Source: Notospermus geniculatus (taxonomy: Eukaryota > Nemertea > Pilidiophora > Heteronemertea > Lineidae). From it: DNA of 64,000 bases. The stretch covers positions 10,094 through 74,093 of the forward strand of contig NMRB01001187.1 in the NCBI GenBank assembly GCA_002633025.1, read 5' to 3'. Positions 9,921 to 21,075 of the stretch are shown here, one piece after another. Each line of letters opens with the position of its first letter. Position 1 is the first letter of the stretch. A model generated the notes under the pieces. The model was not told where the DNA came from and searched no databases. It worked only from the letters and a program-made list of their open reading frames with translations. A program made the translations under genes and the position numbers.

Positions 9921-11263
9921 GAAAAGAGCATTCTTCCTAGATTAGACCCAAATAAATTATTGAAGAATGCAAGCAAAGGTTTAGGAGAAATGGACTTAGA
10001 AATGTAGCGATCTCTGTCAGATTGAAATGCTGAAGTCGGGATGTACTGTGATGTCCAAAGTTAATGGCGTAGTACCGAACCAAACACTGTGTTACTGTTG
10101 AGAAATCTTTGGACCTTTTTTGTTTTTGCTTTGTTACTTTGGGATAATTTGGGGACATTTTGCAGGATCGAATTTGGGGACATTTGGGGGAGCTAATTTG
10201 GGAACCGACGTGTACCGTCGTTTCTTTAGGGGAATCTAAAGGCCTGGCAGGCAGGCAGGGCAGGAACTGAGCAAACTGGCAGGATGACATGTCAGCAGGA
10301 GTGATGATGTGAGGAGAGGATGCAGGAAGTGAACCCAACGCCAGCTAAATTTCCTTGGATACCGCCGTTTTATCCCAAAGTTCATCACACATTCTGATTA
10401 ACACATAAAAGATCTATCAGCTGACAATTTTTCATCACAAATGGGGCACTCTGATGGCACAAATTTGGCCAAAATACACAGAAATTTGATGAATTCTAGC
10501 ACCTGTCAAATTAGAGCGGCCATCTTGTTTTCCGGTCTCACTGTACAGTAGTTCAGGTTGGTGTGACAGGAAAGAATGTCCCCAAGAAAACTGTCCTCTC
10601 CTAGGAACAAAAAGATCCTTTTTGTTACATTCTAAACTCATGTGATTGGTTTCTATAAAAATGTAGGCCTAGGCCTATATGAATCCGGCTATGGGTGCGA
10701 CCCCTCATCAAGCCTTGCTCTATCATGGAACAATAGAGGTGGGCACTTTTTACTGGGGGTCATTCTTTACTGTTACACCACCGGTACCCCCAAAACTTCA
10801 AAACTGTGGAGTGAGACCTTAGTTCCTCAAACAGTCGGAAGAGGCGCTTTGATCAGCAGGAAAATTGTGAAGTGGAAGAATTTCTGTCATTAATTGTCCG
10901 ATTTAGCCTCTCTGGGCCCATCTTTTTCTTCGCAAGTGAATTTGATATACTTATAAAGGTATCCGCTAAATATCCAGATTGTACAATACACGAACTAGTC
11001 CTTATGTTGCGAGTTTTGAACGCATCAAATGTCAACAACTGTGAAAACAGAAAGATATGGGCAGCTATTTCCGCCAAAAAAGATAAGCACAGCAGCGACA
11101 TCGTGCAGAATATCAAGCACCAAGACCCCGGGGATCCGACTGATGATGTTTTGTCTGCCGTACATTACACGTAGAATTTATATTTTGTTATTCTGTGCAT
11201 CTGGGATGTCAGTACACTCGGCCCCAGTGTCTATCTGACGTCCCTGTCTCCTAGTCCTACACA
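9921..11263. other. Intergenic region, little recognised
   Basis: Between the kinase start and GTF2E2. It holds one unexplained open frame, listed separately, and TAGGCCTAGGCCTAT at about 10664. I see no other gene or repeat with clear borders. Confidence 0.4.
10872..11174 (+). CDS. Unrecognised 100-aa open frame
   Basis: Runs from an ATG at 10872 to a stop at 11174. The part from about FDILIKVSAKYPDCTIHELV onward has a balanced, soluble composition and could be an exon or a domain relic. I see no signal peptide, no family motif and no clear partner exon. It could equally be chance. Confidence 0.2.
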   Translation: MEEFLSLIVRFSLSGPIFFFASEFDILIKVSAKYPDCTIHELVLMLRVLNASNVNNCENRKIWAAISAKKDKHSSDIVQNIKHQDPGDPTDDVLSAVHYT

Positions 11264-11376
11264 CAGGCCTTTTCATTTGACGGGCGTGAAAATGTGCGTG
11301 TACCTCACAAACAATAGAAATTCTATTGTTTGCGAGACACATGCACATTTTAGCGCCGGTCAAACGAAAAGGCCTG
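11264..11376. mobile_element. Palindromic MITE (family E), copy 2
   Basis: Ends are ACAGGCCTTTTC and GAAAAGGCCTGT, with centre AATAGAAATTCTATT. Same family as 7913-8022. Confidence 0.8.
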
Positions 11377-11702
11377 TACACACTCACTGGCACTTTTGGG
11401 GCTCAAAAGCTGCGAACACCACTGGATGGCACTCCACTGGGCTCAGCCAATCACCACGCTTTCTCACTCATACTTCCCGCGAAAATTCCGCGAACCGAAG
11501 TGAAATGAGAAGTGCCCGTGCCGGTGCTGCCACCACGCGGTCTTCACGACTGTTAATCTCTAAAAGAGCCAGACGCGGAGTGCGACTTACCGAAGGAGTG
11601 AGCCCGTCGTGTCTGGCAAGCGAGACTAGGATGTCAGTTCTGGAAATAAAATTATGTTTTAGGGCTGAACACTTCAGGCATTTTTGACATTTTTTTTCAT
11701 AG

Positions 11703-14442
11703 ATGGATCCGGCATTATTGAAAGAAAGAGAGGCATTCAAAAAGAGGGCGCTAGCACAGCCAACAGTTGAGAAAAGAAAAGCCCAGAAAAGTTCTGAAAA
11801 TGAGAAAGCAAGCAAGAAAGCGAAAGCGACACCGAAACAGCCCAAAGGTTAGCACTAGTCTATTTAGTATTGTATTATTCATGTTATTGTGTTGGTGGTA
11901 AACAAAGTTGAATCAACTCATGCATCCAAGTGAAGTAATTCATTCAGATATTGATCATGCTTAAAGTTTGCTTCACTTCCTGCGTATTGGCCAACATGAA
12001 CCAACAGGTTCGAGAAGAATTGCTCTGCAACCAATGGTTGGGTTTTAGGCCTTGCCATGTACCATTTGTAACTGTCGGTATGGTACAAAAAAATTAATTT
12101 GAGCTAAAATCAATTTTTTTAAAAATTTCAGCTGATTTCAACTATAAGGCAATGCAGGGAAGTTCAAACTTTAAGTTTGGAATACTTGCAAAGATAGTCA
12201 AGTATATGAAGGTAAGGTGATGTTGGCCCTGTGTGTTTTGAGATAATTCAACCATATGTTCTGATTGGCATGCTGTCAAAATATCTCCTCTGCAGATAGT
12301 TCTGGTTTCCTCCTGCATTATTGATACAATACGGCCAACACTTTGACAGTGTCAGAAAGGTGCTAAAATCTGATGGACACAATCACCATTTTAATTTCAG
12401 CAAAGACATCAGCAGGGTGACGTCTATCCGCTGACAATCGACGAGATCCTGGATGAGACGAATCAGCTAGATGTCGGAGCGAGACACAGGCAATGGTTAT
12501 CAACTGAGGTAGAGTACCGGTAGATTTTGTGGCCATTAGCAGGTCCTGGGTTCAAATCCAGCCGAAGCCATATGAGATTTCATTCCTGGATCTTCACATA
12601 TGTTGCATGGGGGCACTAAGCCGTGGTGCCTTTACAAGGGCAAGTAAAGACCTCATCCAAGTGAGGAACATGAGTAGCTTGAGATGACCTCTTCCATACT
12701 TACCAGGGACAATGATGATTTGGCTTCTGTCCTGATGGAAAAAACAAATACAAATTTTTGGTGCTCTTGTCTCGTGTGAGTTGGCTCTCAATGGGCAATT
12801 CACTTCTGTTGGTTTCCTTACGACTTACGCTGAGACCAATGACATCAACGATTGCCCATAGCTTTCTATGGTTGAGTTTCCCACATAGAAAGCCAACTCG
12901 CATGAGATAACTCTCATGTGGAGTACGGGTAGTGCCATTTATGGTATGGATGATAGGAATTTCTCGCTTTTGTCCAACAGTCTTATTGCTTTCTTTTAGG
13001 CTCTGGTCAACAATCCAAAAATCAATGTTGTCGACAGCGACAAGTTCGTCTTCCGGCCAAAATACAACATTCGTGATCGGAGGGGATTGTTACGCCTGTT
13101 GGAGAGGAATGACTTGAAGGGTATGGGCGGGATTATGATGGACGATGTCGAGGAAGCTGTGCCAAAGTGTGCCAAAGTTATCAAGGTATGATTGGACAGA
13201 GCTTGTTCAGTGTCTGTGTGACATTTGGCATTGTTACTTTGGACATGCAGTGACATACTCCTCTTTCGACAACTCTATATGGAGACCCCTCTATTATGGA
13301 TTTGGAAGTACAGTCTGAATTGGGCATTTTCCTTCATATTTTCAAAGTAATAATCGCTTGGTTTCTTTTCAGCAACTGGAAAGTCAAATTACAGTCATCA
13401 CTCGACCAGTCGACAAAAAACAAGTTCTCTTTTACAATGACAAAAGTTTTGAGTTTACAGTAGACGAAGGTAAGGTAAATGAGGGATGTATTCTAGAAGC
13501 TTCCTCAACTCGGAGGTCTTCCTTGAGCTTTTGTTTGCAGGGCATAATACAAAAGGTTAAAGTGGACCTTAGAGTTAAGGAGGTTTCTGTTCAAACAGAC
13601 TATGGGCCGTATTCTAGAACGTTCCTTAACATTAAGGTCCACCTTAAATCTATTGTTCTCGATGGTTTTACAATAGACTTAAGGTCGACCTTAACGTTAA
13701 GGAACGTTCTAGAATACGGGCCTTTAAAACCACTTAGGGCCGTATTCTAGAAGCTTCCTTAAGTTTAAGGTCAACCTTAATCTTTTGTATTCTACCCTGC
13801 AAACAATAGCTAAAGGTCGACCTTACACTTAAGGAGGCTTCTAGAATATGGTCCTTAAACTTTTTTTGTAAAAAAATTCTTAAATGTGAAGGTTCATTGT
13901 GGCGTTCTTTTGTTCAGAATTCCAGAAGCTCTGGCGTGGGGTGTCGGTCGATGGTTTGGACGAGAATAAAATTGATGAGTACCTTGATCAGAGGGGGATT
14001 ACCACGATGCAAGACGTTGGAGTAAAACCTGTGGTAAGTCTTACATCGGTGATAACAAGCCGACGGCTGGGCTGAGTGGCATAGTGAACACCACATGGTT
14101 AATAGGTTACATGGAGAGTGTCATCACAATAAAAAAACACCGGTCTGTTGGTGGCAAATAAAGCCTTATTGATGGTGCAACAAAGATCAGGTATGGTCAA
14201 GGCCTATGTCACTCCAGCGACTTTGACCGGGTTTTCTCATAGACGGTCACATATAGCATTTGCTATTCTCGATTACTTTATTTGTAATTTTCTAAGTATA
14301 TCCCAGAAATTTTTGAATTTCTTCTGTTTTTCAGGCGCCTGCACAAAAACGAAAAAGAAAAACTGGTAATCGAAAGAAGACCTTTAAAACACACAACGAT
14401 CATTTAGGAAATTTATTAGAGGACTATTCTAATATGAGTTAA
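11703..14442 (+). CDS. GTF2E2: General transcription factor IIE subunit 2 (TFIIE beta)
   Basis: Seven exons: 11703-11847, 12132-12211, 12401-12508, 13000-13185, 13373-13469, 13918-14033 and 14335-14442. They sum to 840 nt, giving 279 aa (the human protein has 291), and every junction is in phase with GT/AG borders. The protein opens MDPALLKEREAFKKRALAQP and has a Lys/Ser-rich linker. It then has the family core: FKFGILAKIVKYMK, PLTIDEILDETNQLDVGARH, ALVNNPKINV, FRPKYNIRDRRGLLRLLERN, the winged-helix segments, VLFYNDKSFEFTVDEEFQKLW and a basic Lys/Arg-rich tail. With TFIIE alpha it joins the RNA polymerase II pre-initiation complex, recruits and stimulates TFIIH and helps promoter opening, in the nucleus. 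Introns hold a SINE and three palindromic elements. The exon 1 ATG follows a TTTTTTTTCATAG tract, so a noncoding leader exon upstream is possible. Confidence 0.97.
12535..12715 (+). mobile_element. SINE copy, head truncated
   Basis: Starts at the B-box region (GGGTTCAAATCC at about 12547) and continues through the family body to CCATACTTACCAGGGAC. It lies in GTF2E2 intron 3. Confidence 0.75.
13485..13860. repeat. Array of palindromic elements in GTF2E2 intron 5
   Basis: Three successive units are bounded by TATTCTAGAA(C/G)(G/C)TTCCTTAA and its complement: about 13485-13600, 13607-13725 and 13736-13855. The middle unit is close to the separate copy at 37934-38057. All can fold into long hairpins. 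Confidence 0.75.
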
Positions 14443-14472
14443 TAAGGAAACTTTTCAGCTCAAATATTTTTC

Positions 14473-14690
14473 ATATGTGACCCGCCGCAGCAAAACTGGT
14501 CGTACCACAAGATATGAACCAGGATGAACCAAAATAACTCCAGGAGATAAAGGAAGAAATGTAATCACTCAGACTTTACAGAAGACAGATACCGGTAATA
14601 AGCCTAGGCCCACGGAAATTGACAAAACATTTGTCTGAACCTGCCAACTTCAGAGCAACTTGGTGCGGTTTTTGCGGTGACGGGTCACAC
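14473..14690. mobile_element. MITE family B, copy 2
   Basis: Ends TATGTGACCCGCCGCAGCAAAAC and TTTTGCGGTGACGGGTCACAC match the element at 982-1171. It begins 31 bases after the GTF2E2 stop codon. Confidence 0.7.
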
Positions 14691-15164
14691 TCTTGTTGTT
14701 TTCATGCAGGGTGGTATGTCAAGGACAAATCCAGTAACAATGCATTTATAGTCAACGAGTGTTGTATATTTTTATTCAAAATAAAAGATTTTTTTGAAAA
14801 TTTTTTTATTTGTCTGTAGTTCATTGCCTCAAAGCCAAGCAATCTTTTTCATATTCTTATGGTCACGACTTACTTTTGAGACAACCTGTATACAGACACG
14901 CCCTCTTATGGTAAAACAATTGACAGGCCTGGTCACACTCCTCCGCAGTTTGAGGCCTGGTACACTGCCACTGGTCCCCTGTTCTCAAGCCGCTCCGCTG
15001 ATAATAGTTTGCGGAGACTCTGAGTGCCTGGAGAGGGACACAGGTTACTGGTTTGGCAACCTTGTTTGGCAATCTCGGACTCCTTGTGCATTGATTCCAA
15101 ATGTTGTTGCCAGGGGGCTAAATTGGTATTTGGTACGCACGTTGTATGTAGACTTTGCCGCATT

Positions 15165-15450
15165 GCTACTATGGACAGTGGCGCTGCGGAAGTGGAGAGA
15201 CAAAAATAGGAACTAGTTTATATACCAGTGTACGATGGGATATCTTATAATTTTTTGCGGACGGAGCGGCACCGCAAAGATATGAACTAGTATTAAAATG
15301 TGGTTACAGACGGTGGCGCCACGAATTGGAGCGGCAAAGATAGGAACTAGAGTGTGTACAATGGTATATCTTATAATGTGAGTATTGACGGTGGCGCCGC
15401 TAGTGTGGAGCGGCAAAACGTTGAACCAGTTCAAAATGAATTACCATAGT
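15165..15450. repeat. Degenerate tandem repeat, about 70-95 bp unit
   Basis: Four imperfect units share a GGCGCCGC.....GGAGCGGCAAA core, ATAGGAACTAG and ATATCTTATAAT. GC-rich blocks alternate with AT-rich blocks. The function is unknown, and no gene is seen in 14700-15790. Confidence 0.6.
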
Positions 15451-15792
15451 GTATCTTAAAAAGTGCCTACATTGGTACTTCTGAAGAGTTGCGTTCACGA
15501 AAGTACAACACGAATTTCGGCGGTTTATCTCTTTTAAACGTCATATTTGATGAAGTTTATGTAAGTTTTTACGATAGAATTGTTTTATTCGATGGGATGC
15601 CAGTATGTACTTCGTTGTATTGCCTTTAGGTGGGTTATTTTCCTGCAAAATCCACCACACACCAGCCGCACGTGGAAAATATGGGAGGTTATTACCGCCA
15701 AAATAGAAGTCACGAAGAGGAAGCCTATGTAAAGGAATCTGCACGAGACCGCGGAAAATCCCATTTTTTATACAATTTGGCCTTTGCCGTAT

Positions 15793-16113
15793 AATACACC
15801 GATTTCACATCTCGCATGTTGATCGCAGTGCACCCAAAAATAGAATTTTCAACGGCCACTTCCGTTTTCAACCTCACTATCAGGAGTAACGCAAATAGTT
15901 CCTAGATCAAGGTTGAAAAACATGTGGTAGTTCCCAATACCCCCGCCAGGGATCCATCCCCGGGTGGCGGCATTGGGAACCAATGCGTGCAATTCAACCT
16001 CAACCCAGGAAATTGCCCCTGCTCCTGGTGGTGGGGTTGAAGACGGAAGTGGTCTTTGAAAATTCTACCAGGTGCGCTGCGATGGTGTGAGATGTGAAAT
16101 CGGTGTATTGGAT
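15793..16113. mobile_element. Palindromic MITE upstream of the zinc-finger gene
   Basis: Inverted ends ATACACCGATTTCACATCTC and GAGATGTGAAATCGGTGTAT bound about 320 bp. A second inner inverted pair is also present: CCACTTCCGTTTTCAACC and its complement near 16035. The open frame of the zinc-finger gene extends into this element, so an ATG at 16072 is not a credible start. Confidence 0.75.
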
Positions 16114-16215
16114 ACGATAGGCCAGTCAACATTTATACCTAGGAGGCCCAGTAGATTGATACTTCTTTCTACTTTTAATCCTTTCAGGCACCTAAAAAGT
16201 TCAGCATCAGATGCT

Positions 16216-18090
16216 ATGGAATGGAAACTAAAGGAACAGCCAATGAAAAGTCCTGTTACTTCAGGTGTTGTGGCCAAGGAGAAAGAACAGCCAATGAAAA
16301 GTCCTGTTACTTCAGGTGTTGTGGTCAACGAGAAAGAACAGCCAATGAAAAGTCCTGTTACTTCAGGTGTTGTGGCCAAGAAGAAAGAACAGCCAATGAA
16401 AAGTCCTGTTACTTCAGGGGTTGTGGCCAAGGAGAAAGAACAACCAATGAAAAGTCCTGTTACTTCAGGTGTTGTGGTCAACGAGAAATCATCAATCAGG
16501 CCTACCAAAACATTCCCGTGCGCGAGGTGTGAAGTGAATTTCAAGACTTGGTTTTGTCACAGGAAGCACTTGAAATCGAAAAGACATAAAAACGTGCTGG
16601 GGACATTTCCTTGTCCATTCTGTATGAGAAATGTTAGCTACTCTTCGGCCAAAATATTACGGAGGCACATTTTGCAGTTTCATATGGAGACGATTTGTAA
16701 TTTTTGTCAGAAGACGTTCACCGGGGAACGAAGGTTGCAGAAACATTTGAAAATGGAACATGTTGCAAGAAAAGATGGGTGTGTTGCGATGGCATGTGAT
16801 GATGCATCTAAAATGTCTACAGCTGGTGGTGAAATGACAAGGTCTCCCATGATTGGTGCACCAATTAACCAATCACAGGTCAGCTCTAATGAAGAGGATC
16901 GTGGGCAGACCGATTTGGTGTCGTCTGATGGTGGTAACTTAGACAATTCCGTGGATTCAAAATGCCTTGATATACCCATCACTTCTGTGGGAGTTGAGCA
17001 GCTGGCTGCAGTTGGACTAACACCAGTGGCATTCCTGAATGCGACGCGTGGGAATCTTAAGAAGTCTGGTGCTGAGAACCAGAAGCCTAGAGTGCTTCCA
17101 GAGGATGACACGCCTCTGAATGTGCTTAGGCAGCAAGTTAAGAACCCTGGCAGAGTTCAGCGGAAGTTGAAAACAAAGAAACAGTATACCAGTATTCGGA
17201 ATGTGTGGAGCAAAACCCGACTTAGACGGCGGAGGGCGAAAGTTGATTATTTGAAGCTTCAGCGTGGGTTGGTTGACTCGGAGTTACAGCATCACAAGAG
17301 GCAGTATTTAGATGCTGAGGTGATGCAGAAGGGGAGAAAGAGAGATGAACAGCAGCAGAGGAGAAGGGCCTCAAAAGGAGCAGGGAAATTGGGTAGCGAC
17401 TCCAGGGCCGATTCTGAAGAGGAAAATAACAGCGACGATGATATGAAGTTCCCTACATATCGGCGAGACCCAGATGGCCAGACGTGTGCGCTTTGCGACA
17501 AGACATGCGACAAGGCGACCCTTCCAGCCCACCACGACGCTCACTTTAAGGGCAATAGGTGGCGTTGTATACACTGCAACAGCTCCATCAGTGGTGACTT
17601 TCTCTCCCATCTTGCAAAACATCTGCGAGAATTATGCAACCACGCTGGCTTCTTTATCTGTCAGAAGTGTGACTTCCTGACTCGCGATAACTCCATATTT
17701 GAATTCCACCTCCGCGACCATAACGTTAGTAGCCATTACTGCGTCACGTGCAAGGCTGTGATCCCGGGAAACTACCTGGACCATCTGGAGGAACACCGAG
17801 TTCAAGGCCACATTTCGTGGGTCATGAAATGCAAAGCCTGCGACAAGTCGTTCCCGAACTCTGAAACACTCGTTGAACATTTGCGGAGCCACACGGCTTT
17901 GACGGGGCTGTACGGGTGTCCGCTCTGTGACGAGGCGTTCAATTGTATGGAAACGTATTCCGGTCACCTCCGCACGCACGCCGACCCTCTGACAATCCGG
18001 GTCTGTATGTTGTGCGGCGTTGTCTCTTTTTCTGAAAAAGAACACTTAAAACATCTTAGACAGCAGCACGTCGGTGCCGATGAAAAGTAA
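16216..18090 (+). CDS. C2H2 zinc-finger protein with coding minisatellite
   Basis: A 624-aa frame starts at the ATG at 16216. That ATG follows a good acceptor (TTTTAATCCTTTCAG, ending about 16187), so this is likely the main or last coding exon behind a leader exon. Residues 6-95 are five 18-residue repeats of KEQPMKSPVTSGVVAKEK type. Three C2H2 fingers follow (FPCARCEVNF, FPCPFCMRNV and TICNFCQKTF), then a 200-residue charged linker with an Arg/Lys-rich stretch that may serve nuclear import. About seven more fingers fill the C-terminus (TCALC, WRCIHC, FICQKC, HYCVTC, MKCKAC, YGCPLC, RVCMLC). Linkers are not the TGEKP type, and some fingers are irregular. It is probably a nuclear DNA- or RNA-binding regulator; the target and orthologue are unknown. 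Confidence 0.85.
   Translation: MEWKLKEQPMKSPVTSGVVAKEKEQPMKSPVTSGVVVNEKEQPMKSPVTSGVVAKKKEQPMKSPVTSGVVAKEKEQPMKSPVTSGVVVNEKSSIRPTKTFPCARCEVNFKTWFCHRKHLKSKRHKNVLGTFPCPFCMRNVSYSSAKILRRHILQFHMETICNFCQKTFTGERRLQKHLKMEHVARKDGCVAMACDDASKMSTAGGEMTRSPMIGAPINQSQVSSNEEDRGQTDLVSSDGGNLDNSVDSKCLDIPITSVGVEQLAAVGLTPVAFLNATRGNLKKSGAENQKPRVLPEDDTPLNVLRQQVKNPGRVQRKLKTKKQYTSIRNVWSKTRLRRRRAKVDYLKLQRGLVDSELQHHKRQYLDAEVMQKGRKRDEQQQRRRASKGAGKLGSDSRADSEEENNSDDDMKFPTYRRDPDGQTCALCDKTCDKATLPAHHDAHFKGNRWRCIHCNSSISGDFLSHLAKHLRELCNHAGFFICQKCDFLTRDNSIFEFHLRDHNVSSHYCVTCKAVIPGNYLDHLEEHRVQGHISWVMKCKACDKSFPNSETLVEHLRSHTALTGLYGCPLCDEAFNCMETYSGHLRTHADPLTIRVCMLCGVVSFSEKEHLKHLRQQHVGADEK
16231..16500 (+). repeat. 54-bp minisatellite, five in-frame copies
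   Basis: Five almost identical 54-bp units encode the 18-residue repeats of the zinc-finger protein. Two other frames are also free of stops across the array, which explains overlapping open frames on both strands. Confidence 0.9.
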
Positions 18091-18099
18091 AAGAAATGC

Positions 18100-19365
18100 G
18101 GCGACGTTTTTTCCGGTCAGAGGCAAGACCCTGTGAAAACCGCTCCGCTCGCCGCAAACCAGTGCGGAATCCACTGTAAAATGGAAACGAGTCTTTACGG
18201 TACTTCTACGGTTGCTGAGAGCAATGGCACAAATGACTGACCGCAGATCAAGGTAGACGGTAAAAAGTCACTGGAATTATACTGTGAGTATAATACCAGT
18301 ATAATTCCTCCAAGCTAAAAATGACACCGGAAAAAAGACCCAAGGTACAAAAAGCACAAAATTGACACACTAAATGATAATAAACAAGAAGTCAATCTCC
18401 AGAATTCACGAATTTTCGACCCCAACCGGGGTCTTTTTCAAGTGGAACTTTACAATCTGAAACTCTAGAAAAGACTGAGCTGAAACCCGAATGTAGAACT
18501 ACATAGCCTGTGTAGACAGGGCAAACAAGCAATTAAGGAAAGAATAGCGACCAAGCCCCAAAGGTGGCCGCTGGACAATTAAGGAGAAACTAATTCAGCT
18601 GAAAAGAAGGGTTGAATAACTGCAGGGCCTCTCAGTCTGACCACAAGCAGAGTGTAGGTAACTGGCGCAGAGCTTCATTTGGCTGAACATGCTGAAAGAA
18701 AGCGGAAACATGCTGAAAAACATGCGGAAAAAAGACGATATTTGAGTTGCACGTAGATGCCAAACTCGCGCGAAAAATGTCACGCAAGACCCGTTTCCAG
18801 CGGTTTGTGCGGTGGTTTGCGGTGAGCGGTGGGGTTTTCACAGGTCTGCGAGAATCTGTCGGTAGTGTAGCAGTTACGGCAAGTTAATTATCCCTATGCG
18901 TGAAGAAGCAGCATCGCTTGTCGCAAACCGCTGCGGCGCCGCATGCGCTCATGGTGGAATCCTGGCTGTAGAGTGGCACCTTCACCGCACTGTACAAATT
19001 TCGTTCACAAAGTTGTATTTTCCTAAGTTTGAATCTTAGTACGTGGGAGTTGGACACTATTTTTGTAGGCCCTCGGCCACCTGATTGATGCCCTGTTGGT
19101 AGATACTATTATTCAATAGAGTATTCTTGTTATACTAAATCTTCCGATGTTCTTTTTTCGTATCGATCTGTTTTAAGCCTAGTTTATACTTCGACGCAAA
19201 CCCTTCGGCGTCCGACGCACGACCAAATCTGGACGCCGACTTCGCGGAATTGATTCAGAGTCCAGCGTACTATAGCGACGGCGCCGACCTCATAACTTCT
19301 CCCCTTGGTTTGGGAGCGGGATTTCCCCACCAAAGTTCCTTCCACCCCAAACTGCGGCGTTTATG
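18100..19365. repeat. Repeat-rich region with GGTTTGCGGYGAGCGG inverted motifs
   Basis: A block at 18107-18180 (CCTGTGAAAACCGCTCCGCTC, CGCCGCAAACCAG) is matched in inverse by 18800-18850 (GGTTTGCGGTGAGCGG, GGTTTTCACAGG). They are probably ends of one element of about 750 bp. The stretch 18850-19365 is unassigned. No coding exon seen. Confidence 0.5.
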
Positions 19366-19886
19366 AAGCCAGCAGCACACCAGACGATATCGCAAGCGGT
19401 ATACTCGCCACCGATCTTCTCGCTTGCGACCATTTCATTTAGAACCATCCGCAAACGACCGACGACCTCCGGAAGCGAGTTTTCGCAAAGCCGCCCGAAA
19501 CGCCAACGCCAAACCCATTGTTCTAAGCCACAAAGAGAGCACCCCGAACAAAAGGATAGACGTTCGCGTTGGCGTTTCGGGGGTTTGCGAAAACTCGGTA
19601 ATACTTCCGTGGAAAGTCCGATATTGCTACCGGCGCGCGCCTATCGGCAGTAAGTTATAACGGATTTTCCCATTAAACTGCCGTTAGACACCGTCTGAAA
19701 GCACTGTCGGACTTGCCGTGCGCTCGGCCCAGGGCTGACGCACAGAAATTCTGATATCGCTATCGGCAGTTAGTGGTAACGCATTTTCCCATTAACTAAA
19801 CCACCGATAGGCACGAAAGCACTATCGGACTTTCTGTGTGGTCGGCCCTGATCGCTTGCGGTATGGCCTGGTGTGCTGCTGGGTTT
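19366..19886. mobile_element. MITE with AAGCCAGCAGCACACCAG ends, hosting a nested MITE
   Basis: Ends AAGCCAGCAGCACACCAGAC and CTGGTGTGCTGCTGGGTTT bound the element. At 19477-19596 it contains a complete family G element. Confidence 0.75.
19477..19596. mobile_element. MITE family G (GAGTTTTCGCAAAGCCCCC ends), nested copy
   Basis: The arms GAGTTTTCGCAAAGC and CGAAACGCCAACG pair with CGTTGGCGTTTCGGGGG and TTTGCGAAAACTC. Other copies lie at 28520-28631 and 61929-62052, with half copies at 24421-24506 and 25686-25772. Confidence 0.8.
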
Positions 19887-20204
19887 AAGTCACGTGGGAA
19901 TAAAGGAATTCATAATAAGTACGACAACTGGAATTATTTGTATGCACACAGAGTTCATGTAAACCAAATGATATCGTTGGCTTGGCCTTAGCGTTAATTA
20001 AATGAAAACGCACCGGATGAGGAATCATCGGAGGTCCAGATGCCAGTCGGATGCCGCATTTTAGAGTTAACCAGGTTATCTCTGTTGTGCGCCGACAAGC
20101 GGTTGTAAAACGGAACACAATTACGTTATGTTATTTCCATTTTGGTGGTTAACGCCCTCACCCATTAGGATGGTGATCACGGCAGACTCGGAAAATGTCC
20201 CTCG

Positions 20205-21075
20205 AGTTTACTTTATTGGTTGTGTGGAAAATATGGGATGGATTGATGATGATGATGACAGATGTATCTAAATTGGTACATTCTTGCCTCGCGGAGTTTG
20301 AGCGCGCGCGCTAAAGGATGTTAAAAAACAGCCGATGAAAAACGCGTTGATTGGTTGAACGACATCAGATTGACCTTTGATTGAATTCGACGGCCAATTA
20401 ACGATCTCGAGTCGTAGCTAAGAAAGACGTTGGGCGGCGCTGCAGTCGTCGGGACGATCTCATCTGCTCATCGAGTCGTAGCTGAGAAATGGGCGGCGGT
20501 GCAGTCGTCGGGATGATCTCGAGTCGTAGCTGAGAATGACGTTGGGCGGCGCTGCAGTCGGCGTCAGGATGATCATGAGTCGTAGCCGACGGAAAGACGT
20601 TTAGTTGGCCCCCGGCGCTTGTGTAAGTATAGGTTTGTATAGGAAAAACAACACAGTAAAAAATATAGTGTTAAGGTAACACTGAAAATGGGTGTTAACT
20701 TTAACACCGATTATGAGTGTCCAATAGCTCCCAACACCAACTTTTGGTGTTATGTTTCTAACACCGTACGGTGGTGTTAAGTTAACACCCACATGCAATA
20801 AAAATATTTTTAAATACATGCTGAAAACCTGTCTTTCTCATAAATGTCGATAAAAAACTGTCGAAAAAAGGTTCTATTTGGAGAAATAAAACGAGAAAAA
20901 AANGGTACATTCTTGTCTCGCGGAGTTTGAGCGCGCGCGTTAAAGGATGTTAAAAAAAACAGCCTATGAAAAAAGCGTTGATTGGTTGAAAAACACGACA
21001 TCAGATTGGCCTTTGATTGAATTCGACCGTAACCGACGGAAAGACGTTGGGCGGCGCTGTAGTCGTCGGGATGAT
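20205..21075. repeat. Local repeats duplicated across an N
   Basis: A 60-bp unit (GAGTCGTAGCTGAGAAAGACG, then GGGCGGCGCTGCAGTCGTCGGG) repeats about four times at 20408-20600. The block 20274-20400 recurs with a few differences directly after the N at 20903 (20904-21040). A hairpin-rich GGTGTTA/TAACACC segment lies at 20655-20800. No gene. Confidence 0.65.

Noticed and set aside
16072-16215. N-terminal extension of the zinc-finger frame to an ATG at 16072
   Set aside because: The extension lies partly in a MITE (15793-16113) and before a good splice acceptor at about 16187. The ATG at 16216 is a better start.
16065-16544. Open frame on the minus strand (and another plus frame) over the 54-bp repeats
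   Set aside because: The repeat happens to lack stops in several frames; the zinc-finger frame is the one that continues into a real protein.
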